NCBI GenBank assembly: GCA_019308645.1
Contig: JAFDHR010000246.1
Coordinates: 1-5,508, forward strand
Direction: 5' to 3'
From: Deltaproteobacteria bacterium
GTDB taxonomy: Bacteria; Desulfobacterota; DSM-4660; Desulfatiglandales; B25-G16
DNA: 5,508 nt
Each line of letters starts with the position of its first letter. Within the stretch, counting starts at the first letter, position 1. Under the pieces are notes generated by a model that worked only from the letters and a program-made list of their open reading frames with translations, made no database searches and had not been told where the DNA came from. Made by a program: the position numbers and the translations under genes. This document shows, in pieces, positions 1 through 5,171 of this stretch.

Positions 1-214
1 CGCCTACAAGATATCGCCATGGGATTTGCTATGTCTAAATCATTACAGAACACGAGGGCTAGCCCATAAGCAACGGTCTTACGTATGGGTAAAAGTCAGC
101 ATCAAGGGGGAGGGAGTGTTCTCAATGATTTCACTCACTTAATCCCCTCTCTCCTGGCGGGAGAGGGTTAGGGTGAGGGGGTTCCCCCGAGTTATTGAGC
201 AGATACTATTTTTC
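1..214. other. 5' edge region without an assignable gene
   Basis: Two plus-strand frames run open from the window edge: frame 1 to a TAA at 67-69 and frame 2 to a TAA at 140-142, about 46 codons. Neither shows a motif I recognise, so a truncated gene entering from the left is possible but unsupported. The stretch around 55-90 contains small inverted repeats: GGGCTAGCCC, and CCCATA paired with TATGGG. The right half holds the palindromic repeat listed separately. Confidence 0.4.
144..188. repeat. Palindromic intergenic repeat (CCCTCTC/GAGAGGG type)
   Basis: Two adjacent hairpins are visible. Bases 145-153 pair with 159-167 (CCCTCTCTC with GGGAGAGGG, one G-T pair) around a five-base loop. Bases 177-181 (GGGGG) pair with 184-188 (CCCCC) around TT. 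Between them is GTTAGGGTGA. Elements combining CCCTCTCCC palindromes with an adjacent TAGGGTGAGGG run recur between genes in many bacterial genomes, so this is probably one copy of a dispersed short palindromic repeat. It lies 27 bases beyond the stop codon of the minus-strand ATPase gene and could shield the end of that transcript. No T-tract follows on either strand, so it is not a standard intrinsic terminator. Confidence 0.6.
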
Positions 215-934
215 TTATATTGAGTCCAGGTATTTATTTCTATCCACCATGAAGTTCTTGTAGATCTGGAACTGATCTGTCTCTTCATAATCAATTTGCT
301 TTACATGCACAGAGTCGAAGCTGTAAATCTTCGCCTCAGGGCATGCCAGGAGGATTGGAGAATGAGTGGCAATGATAAATTGTGCGTGCCCGGCCTGGCT
401 CATGTCCTTAAGCAACCCAACCAAATCTAATTGGGTTCTTGGTGAGAGTGCTGTCTCTGGTTCGTCCATAAAATAAATCCCTTTGATTTTGTAGCGGGCC
501 TTGAAAAACGACATGAGTGACTGCCCATGGGATTTGGTCACTAAAGATTGCCCCCCGAAATAATCAAGTGATCCAGGGTCTGCTGCTGCCCATTCGTCCA
601 GAATTTGGGCAAAGTTCTGGAATATTTGGGATGCGAAAAACGACCCGTGCACGGAACCCTGAGTCCATTCGACATCGATAGCCTCGTGCAACCTTTTCTC
701 ATATAAGTTGACTTTGAAGGGTTTTCTCTCAACGTTTCCCCATATATATATGCCGCATTTGTGCGTTATAGCCTCGAGAAAAGTCGACTTGCCAGTACCA
801 TTTTCTCCTACGAAGAATGTAACCGGCGAGTCGAATAAAATGCTTTTTGTCTCATGAAAAATGTTTAGGTTAAAAGGATAGTGTTCTGTGGTCGGGAATT
901 TTTCTGGATAAATAGTGACTCTCTTAAGATGCAT
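215..934 (-). CDS. Predicted ABC/SMC-type ATPase (COG3910-like)
   Basis: Soluble P-loop ATPase with the compact ABC/SMC head fold; substrate and partner are unknown. Residues are numbered from the upstream TTG at 949. Walker A is GENGTGKST (48-56). An ABC signature-like SHGQS follows (140-144). Walker B is GIYFMDEPE with D162 and E163, then a D-loop ALSP. The H-loop is ATHSP with H196. The order and short spacing, with no coiled-coil or Zn-hook insertion, fit the stand-alone predicted ATPases of COG3910, and ~240 residues is full length for them. An in-frame TGA at 955-953 limits the start to TTG 949 or ATG 934. I prefer ATG 934 because MHLKRV resembles the usual start of the family, although neither has a good ribosome site. 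It has no co-directional neighbour here. Three sampled 60-base lines average about 51% GC, against about 36% for three plsB lines, which hints at separate origin. A defence or DNA-related role is possible but unsupported. Confidence 0.88.
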   Translation of the reverse strand: MHLKRVTIYPEKFPTTEHYPFNLNIFHETKSILFDSPVTFFVGENGTGKSTFLEAITHKCGIYIWGNVERKPFKVNLYEKRLHEAIDVEWTQGSVHGSFFASQIFQNFAQILDEWAAADPGSLDYFGGQSLVTKSHGQSLMSFFKARYKIKGIYFMDEPETALSPRTQLDLVGLLKDMSQAGHAQFIIATHSPILLACPEAKIYSFDSVHVKQIDYEETDQFQIYKNFMVDRNKYLDSI

Positions 935-989
935 CGGAATATCTACCAATGTTCAATGTTGTTTACAAAAGGGATTGGCATAGGCTTCT

Positions 990-1010
990 CAAGCATCAGA
1001 TATATGCTTG
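990..1010. promoter_or_regulatory. Inverted repeat upstream of the ATPase gene
   Basis: CAAGCAT at 990-996 and ATGCTTG at 1004-1010 form a perfect 7-bp inverted repeat with a seven-base AT-rich centre. Its position, about 55 bases upstream of the preferred ATPase start at 934, would suit an operator. No convincing -35/-10 pair was found for that gene, so the regulatory role is inference from symmetry and place only. Confidence 0.25.
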
Positions 1011-1528
1011 GATGAAACCTATTGACACCGCAGAAATCACCTTCAAGCGATCAGACCTGCAAAAGGATACTGCATCTCAATACGTACCGGCACAAGGAAG
1101 GTAGAAACCCGAGTCACGTGATTGAATTTAAAAAGGCTAAGCTTTTTGAGCTGTAAAGTCAAACGGTATTTTGGGATTTTGGGATGTCTTCACCCTCCCT
1201 TAATTTCCCTTTTCAGATACTTGACACGTGTATCATCTTCCCAGGAGAAAATAATATCTATTCAAATTCAATCTAGGGTCGCTTACGAATCCAAGGATGG
1301 GAAACAAGGCAAAACCTTTGATGCCACAGAGTTTCCACGCAAATAGTCGAGTTATAAGACCTTCGATCATGTAATTGATTGAGAGATTCGTCAAAATCCA
1401 GTCAAAATACCACAGATGTATTCCCACCGGTCTTAGGTTTTGAAGTATTGCCGGCAGATGGCGAGCAGACACAGGCTCTTTCAGTATTGTCTCACTCCAA
1501 AACCGCATATCTTGTGGCCCCTTTTCCC

Positions 1529-1558
1529 TTGACACATAATTCTATTTCTTCCTATACT
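1529..1558 (+). promoter_or_regulatory. Sigma70-like promoter for plsB
   Basis: A perfect -35 hexamer TTGACA (1529-1534) is followed after 18 bases by TATACT (1553-1558), five of six matches to TATAAT. Transcription would begin near 1565, giving a leader of about 37 bases before the ATG at 1602. It is the best promoter match upstream of plsB and correctly oriented. Confidence 0.5.
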
Positions 1559-1601
1559 TCCTATCCAAGAAAGGGAATATTTCAATTCAATCAATCAATT
1601 C

Positions 1602-4160
1602 ATGAATACGCCTCAGGAAAAAACTCTTTATCCTTATGTACTTGATCATAAACCGGGATTCTTTCTCAACTGGTTCCTGTACAGACTTTTTAAAAGAGTA
1701 AGCCTTAGTAAAAGCATGAAAGAAGACCTGAAGCAGATGCACAGGGAAGGTACAGTAGTTTATGCAATCAAGTATAGGGGGCAGCTGGATTACCTTCTTT
1801 ACCATTATAATTTCCGCAGAAAACGTTTACCGTATCCCACAATAGCCTTTGACCTCAATATTTCTTTGTATTTACCTCTTACCCGCTTCGTAAAAGTCAT
1901 TGTCTCTCAACTTTCCTCTCTGCTTCAGCACGGTCGTCTTCCAAACCCGTATTCCTCAGGGTTTTATGAAAAGGCTATTCAACAGGGTACTACGTCTCTT
2001 ATCTTTCTTATTGATCCGAAAGGCTTTATCAGACATTTTATTCATGCAGAAAAAGACCATCTGCAATTCCTTCTGGAAACACAAAAAAATATGGATCGTC
2101 CCATTTATATCGTTCCACAACTCGTCCTCTATAAAAAGACGCCTGAAAGGGACTATTCAAGCCTCACTGACATATTTTTTGGGTTCAAAGACCACCCTGG
2201 CCTTATAAGAAAAGTTGTCCTTTTTTTCAGGCACAATCGCCGTGCATTTATCGACTTTGGTCGTCCCATGGATCTAAAGGCCTATTTAAAAAGCCAACCA
2301 CCCACCAGACCTCTCCATGATATGGCTGCAGAAATAAAGCAGATGCTTATCAACAGCATCGACAACCAGAAAAGGGTAATTCTAGGCCCGATCATGAAAT
2401 CCAGACAGCAGATTAAGGAATCGGTCCTTACTGACGAAAAGATCAACAAGGAAATCAATATATTGGCCTCTGACAATGAAAAAAGTCTCAAGCAACTTAA
2501 AAAACAGGCTGGGCAATATTTTGAAGAGATCGCTGCAGATTATAACATGGCCTATATCCAGACCTTTATTTGGGCCTTAGACTGGTTCTGGAAAAAGATC
2601 TTTGAAGGAGTAGATGTGGATATGGATGGCCTGGAAAGAGTGAGGGAATGGGCTCGAAAAGGAACACTGATTTATGTTCCTTCCCATAAAAGCCACATCG
2701 ATTACCTTATCCTGAATTATATACTTTATAATTATCATATGCACACCCCCAGGGTTACTGCTGGAAAAAATATGGCCTTTTGGCCGATGGGACGAATTTT
2801 TAGAAAATGTGGTGCCTTTTTCATCCGTCGCTCTTTCAAGGGTGAAAAACTTTATTTAGAGGTATTTCAAAGGTATATTAAATCACTTCTTGAAGAAGGG
2901 CATCCCGTTGAATTCTTTATTGAAGGTGGCCGAAGCCGAAATGGCAAATTGATACTTCCCAAAACTGGCTTCCTCTCAATCCTGCTTCGTGCCTGTCGTG
3001 AAGGATTTTGTAAAGATCTGATATTTGTCCCCGCTTCTATAATTTATGATCGAATTATAGAGGAAAAATCCTATCAAAAAGAGATTGGGGGAGGTCTTAA
3101 AAAGAAAGAAAATTTCATGCAGATCATAAAAGCGAGACGGTTTCTAAAAAAAAGATATGGAAAGATTTATATTCGATTCAGTCATCCTTTTTCGTTGAAT
3201 GAGTATCTGTCTCAAATAGATTCATCAGTAAAAAATCCTCCTCGTGACCTGGCCTTTCATTTAGTTCGGTCAATAAATGCTATCTCTCTCGTAACACCTC
3301 TTTCGCTAATCGCTACGGCCATTTTAGCCAATCACCAGAGGGGATTCCATCTTTCAGAACTGACTGAAACAGTAGACATTCTTTTGAAATTTATAAAAAA
3401 GTACGACGTCCCTACAGCATCTACCCTTGTAGATTCATCAAAAACAATAGAGGAAACACTATCACTGCTAATCAACCAGAGGGTTGTCGATTTTCTGGAA
3501 GATGCAACAGGGGAGGAGGAAACTTTTTACTACGTAGATGAAGATAAAAAAATAAAGCTTGAATATTATAAAAACAGCATCATCCACTTTTTTATCCCTC
3601 ACTCATTTGTCGCTATATCGCTTTTAACTGGTGGTGAAGAGGAAAAGGATCTCAAATCAATTATTTCCGACTATACCTTTTTGAAAAATCTTTTTCAAAA
3701 CGAGTTTGTTTTTGATCAGAAGGAGGATCTCCAAGAAAAAGCCAGCTCTTTAACGGAATATTTTCTGGATTGCACCTTTTTATCCAGATCTAATGGGAAT
3801 GGGGGATACAAAATAACAAAACTCGGTTTCAATAAACTACCCATCTGGGCCGCTCTGGCCAAAACATTCCTTGAATCATACTGGATTGCTGCCAAATCGA
3901 TGAGCCAACAAAAGAATAAAGACGGTAAAACAGAAGACCTTGTAAAAAATATGAATTACCTTGGAAAACGATTTCATAAACTAGGAGTTATTGATCATAT
4001 CGGCGCCCTCTCCGAACTCAATTTTCAAAATGCCATAAGCTTTCTTAATAGTGATATTCTGAAACTTCATATAGATTCAAAAGAAGATAGTCCACATGAT
4101 TTTAGGAGACTTCGCCAACTCAGCCAGAGATTATACAAATTATCTCATTACAGATCATAG
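1602..4160 (+). CDS. plsB: Glycerol-3-phosphate 1-O-acyltransferase, PlsB type
   Basis: Transfers an acyl chain to the sn-1 position of glycerol 3-phosphate, giving lysophosphatidate, the first step of membrane phospholipid synthesis; PlsB enzymes act at the inner membrane. All four acyltransferase motifs are present in the central domain: HKSHID (H362 to D367, the catalytic HX4D pair), GAFFIRRSF (404-412), FFIEGGRSR (438-446) and FVPASIIYD (475-483). Residues ~50-220 look like a second, degenerate copy: YRGQLDYLL aligns with the HX4D block but has Tyr58 in place of the His, followed by LIFLIDPKG and IYIVPQLVLY. A helical C-terminal region (~545-852) follows, as in PlsB/GPAT proteins. The length, 852, is close to E. 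coli PlsB (807). ATG 1602 is the first start codon after an in-frame TGA at 1530. There is no Shine-Dalgarno at normal spacing; the nearest purine run, AAGAAAGGGA, is about 25 bases upstream. Monocistronic here. A related dihydroxyacetone-phosphate acyltransferase is the main alternative. Confidence 0.9.
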   Translation: MNTPQEKTLYPYVLDHKPGFFLNWFLYRLFKRVSLSKSMKEDLKQMHREGTVVYAIKYRGQLDYLLYHYNFRRKRLPYPTIAFDLNISLYLPLTRFVKVIVSQLSSLLQHGRLPNPYSSGFYEKAIQQGTTSLIFLIDPKGFIRHFIHAEKDHLQFLLETQKNMDRPIYIVPQLVLYKKTPERDYSSLTDIFFGFKDHPGLIRKVVLFFRHNRRAFIDFGRPMDLKAYLKSQPPTRPLHDMAAEIKQMLINSIDNQKRVILGPIMKSRQQIKESVLTDEKINKEINILASDNEKSLKQLKKQAGQYFEEIAADYNMAYIQTFIWALDWFWKKIFEGVDVDMDGLERVREWARKGTLIYVPSHKSHIDYLILNYILYNYHMHTPRVTAGKNMAFWPMGRIFRKCGAFFIRRSFKGEKLYLEVFQRYIKSLLEEGHPVEFFIEGGRSRNGKLILPKTGFLSILLRACREGFCKDLIFVPASIIYDRIIEEKSYQKEIGGGLKKKENFMQIIKARRFLKKRYGKIYIRFSHPFSLNEYLSQIDSSVKNPPRDLAFHLVRSINAISLVTPLSLIATAILANHQRGFHLSELTETVDILLKFIKKYDVPTASTLVDSSKTIEETLSLLINQRVVDFLEDATGEEETFYYVDEDKKIKLEYYKNSIIHFFIPHSFVAISLLTGGEEEKDLKSIISDYTFLKNLFQNEFVFDQKEDLQEKASSLTEYFLDCTFLSRSNGNGGYKITKLGFNKLPIWAALAKTFLESYWIAAKSMSQQKNKDGKTEDLVKNMNYLGKRFHKLGVIDHIGALSELNFQNAISFLNSDILKLHIDSKEDSPHDFRRLRQLSQRLYKLSHYRS

Positions 4161-4236
4161 AGTGCATTTAATTCACTATGCTTATTACCCTCCTCTCCCT
4201 TTGAACTCCCATTCAAAGTCAACTGCCATCCTCAAG

Positions 4237-4370
4237 TGAAGCTCCCCGCGCTTCCGCGCGGGGCATCTGTGGTAAAGCCAAGCGGAACTGCGCCGAAGCC
4301 AACCCGCCTACGCTCTACGAGCTACGGCGCGGTCGCCTGTCGCCATTGGCATCCTGGCGAAGGCGAGTGA
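4237..4370 (+). repeat. Structured intergenic repeat, copy 1
   Basis: First of two related copies in direct orientation. It opens with TGAAGCT and a strong hairpin: 4244-4251 (CCCCGCGC) pairs with 4256-4263 around TTCC. The core at 4282-4333 matches copy 2 at 47 of 52 bases. Within the core, GCGCCG (4290-4295) pairs with CGGCGC (4325-4330), enclosing a small GCTC/GAGC hairpin (4312-4322). The 3' part folds as TCGCC...GGCGA with an inner CGCCA/TGGCG stem (4333-4366). Compared with copy 2 it carries about 12 extra bases after the first hairpin and lacks a second GC-rich hairpin. It starts 76 bases after the plsB stop. It could be a non-autonomous mobile repeat, a REP-like element or a structured 3' element; no protein-coding capacity is evident. 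Confidence 0.85.
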
Positions 4371-4449
4371 AAATGAATTCTATCTCACTCTCTTTATCTG
4401 GTGGCCTCCTTTTCTTAAAATTTCCACATTCTTCACGAGCAAGAAGCCC

Positions 4450-4488
4450 GTCAATTTTTATTGACAAGTATAGTTTTCTATTTTAAAT
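4450..4488 (+). promoter_or_regulatory. Candidate promoter with overlapping inverted repeat
   Basis: TTGACA (4461-4466) is followed after 16 bases by TTAAAT (4483-4488), four of six matches to the -10 consensus. GTCAAT TTTT ATTGAC (4450-4465), a perfect 6-bp inverted repeat, overlaps all but the last base of the -35 box, where a bound repressor would block polymerase. Initiation near 4495 would give a leader of roughly 150 bases before the CooT-like gene. The -10 is weak in an AT-rich background, so the assignment is tentative. Confidence 0.4.
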
Positions 4489-4540
4489 AAATTCTACAAG
4501 CGTTAGCAAGAAGCTCCAAAAAGATAGACGAACTGAAAAA

Positions 4541-4595
4541 AGCCAGAAAGGCTTATATAAAAACTATTCATATCTCTTTCTGGTTCTCTTTTTTT
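4541..4595 (+). terminator. Hairpin plus T-tract in the leader (possible attenuator)
   Basis: CCAGAAAG (4543-4550) pairs with CTTTCTGG (4576-4583), extendable with G-T and A-T pairs to 4541-4551/4575-4585, around a 23-base loop; seven T residues follow at 4589-4595. A shorter hairpin, AAGCC/GGCTT (4540-4554), uses the same left arm, so the two folds exclude each other. Lying between the promoter candidate and the CooT-like start, this could be a conditional terminator. The stem is AT-rich with a long loop, so a chance match is possible. Confidence 0.3.
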
Positions 4596-4629
4596 AAAAT
4601 TGTTTCATCGCGACTTTTATTTCAATTAC

Positions 4630-4635
4630 AAGGAG
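4630..4635 (+). promoter_or_regulatory. Strong ribosome binding site
   Basis: AAGGAG sits eight bases before the ATG at 4644. It is the only near-consensus Shine-Dalgarno at normal spacing in the window and fixes the start of the CooT-like gene. Confidence 0.8.
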
Positions 4636-4643
4636 ACAAAGAA

Positions 4644-4832
4644 ATGTGCGAGGCAAATGCATATCTCATAAAAGATGGGGAAGAAAAACTTATTATGGAA
4701 AACGTAGACACCTTAAGACCTGAGAACAATGGTATATATCTTCAGGATATCTTTGGTGAACAGCGCACAATTAAAGCAAGAATCAAAGAGATGAATCTTG
4801 TTGATCACAGAATTTTACTTGAAGAAGAATAA
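4644..4832 (+). CDS. CooT-family nickel-binding protein
   Basis: Small 62-residue protein matching the CooT family (older databases call it a predicted RNA-binding protein). In Rhodospirillum rubrum, CooT is a ~7 kDa homodimer that binds one nickel ion through Cys2 of each chain and assists nickel loading of CO dehydrogenase. Here the diagnostic start MCEANAYL puts a Cys at position 2, the only Cys in the chain. The rest follows the family pattern: a short beta region with KDGEEKLIMENV, a VDTLRP turn, IYLQDIFGEQ, then IKARIKEMNLVDHRILLEEE to the end. The length is typical. A strong AAGGAG site defines the start. The next gene lies 87 bases downstream on the same strand without a clear terminator between, so co-transcription is likely. 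Upstream are a promoter candidate and a leader hairpin. No CO dehydrogenase gene is in the window, so the client enzyme is inferred from the family. Confidence 0.85.
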   Translation: MCEANAYLIKDGEEKLIMENVDTLRPENNGIYLQDIFGEQRTIKARIKEMNLVDHRILLEEE

Positions 4833-4919
4833 ATTCTGGTACATTCCCAACTTCGGGCAAGGCCATATGGACGATTTGACAGGATAAATGATTAAAATAA
4901 TTATAAGCGAGAGTCTGCA

Positions 4920-5171
4920 ATGAATCACCATCATCACCATGAAGATACACACATAGAAGATCATGATTCGTTACCAGAAAAGGAAAAACTGGGCAAACTT
5001 TTCCAATATTGGATTAAGCACAATGAAGATCATGCGAAAACCTACCTTGAATGGTCAAAGAAGGCAGATATAGAGGGTTTAAAGGATGTGGTTAGTTGTC
5101 TTGAAAAAGCATCCGAGTTAACTATGTCCATTAACAAGCTATTTAAAGAGGCTATGAAAAAACTTCTTTAG
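4920..5171 (+). CDS. Small His-rich helical protein, probable metal (Ni) binder
   Basis: Eighty-three residues that I cannot assign to a named family with certainty. The N-terminus, MNHHHHHEDTHIEDHD, has seven His among the first 15 residues plus several acidic residues, a typical loose site for nickel or zinc. A helical, charged body follows (about 18-83): WIKHNEDHAKTYLEWSKKA, with His34 and His38, then KDVVSCLEKASELTMSINKLFKEAMKK, which has the heptad-like pattern of an amphipathic helix and a single Cys60. There is no signal peptide or membrane segment, so it should be cytoplasmic. Its place directly after a CooT-like gene suggests nickel storage or delivery. CooJ, the Ni chaperone of the R. 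rubrum CO system, also combines a helical part with a His-rich tail, but there the tail is C-terminal. The start is the only ATG that keeps the His run, and a weak GAGAG site lies six bases upstream. General metal storage is an alternative role. Confidence 0.8.
   Translation: MNHHHHHEDTHIEDHDSLPEKEKLGKLFQYWIKHNEDHAKTYLEWSKKADIEGLKDVVSCLEKASELTMSINKLFKEAMKKLL

Larger units (their letters stand above)
950..1601. other. Long divergent intergenic region
   Basis: About 650 bases separate the divergent ATPase and plsB genes. No RNA gene or protein motif is recognisable. A 100-codon GTG-started frame is open on the minus strand (1233-1535), but it shows no known motif and lacks support. Small signals seen: an inverted repeat CAAGCAT(N7)ATGCTTG at 990-1010, about 55 bases upstream of the ATPase start; CACGTG-centred palindromes at 1114-1121 (TCACGTGA) and 1224-1231 (ACACGTGT); a weak AAAAAG/CTTTTT stem at 1130-1147; and a tandem ATTTTGGG pair at 1168-1183. 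The plsB promoter candidate lies at the right end. It may contain a decayed gene or a dispersed repeat, but that cannot be decided from one copy. Confidence 0.5.
4161..4643. other. Intergenic region between plsB and the CooT-like gene
   Basis: This ~480-base spacer has no coding frame of interest. In order it holds a weak bulged hairpin overlapping the plsB stop codon (4156-4180), the structured repeat (4237-4370), a featureless pyrimidine-rich stretch, a promoter candidate overlapped by an inverted repeat (4450-4488), a hairpin with a T-tract (4541-4595) and the ribosome site of the CooT-like gene. No standard intrinsic terminator for plsB is seen; the GC-rich hairpins of the repeat may mark the end of that transcript. 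Confidence 0.6.

Noticed and set aside
1122..1346. Plus-strand frame of 74 codons starting with TTG
   Set aside because: Non-ATG start, no ribosome site and no family resemblance; it overlaps another open frame on the other strand.
1233..1535. Minus-strand open frame of 100 codons starting with GTG
   Set aside because: No recognised motif, no Shine-Dalgarno seen, and it overlaps the plsB -35 region. Kept only as an observation about the intergenic stretch.
4876..4904. TTGACA with a possible AATTAT -10 ahead of the His-rich gene
   Set aside because: The -10 is poor and initiation would fall within about 10 bases of the ATG, cutting through the ribosome site. Co-transcription with the CooT-like gene is simpler.
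4920..4940. The five-His run as an engineered purification tag
   Set aside because: It is five His, mixed codons, followed by further scattered His and acidic residues, and sits in a natural gene beside a nickel protein. This fits native metal binding.
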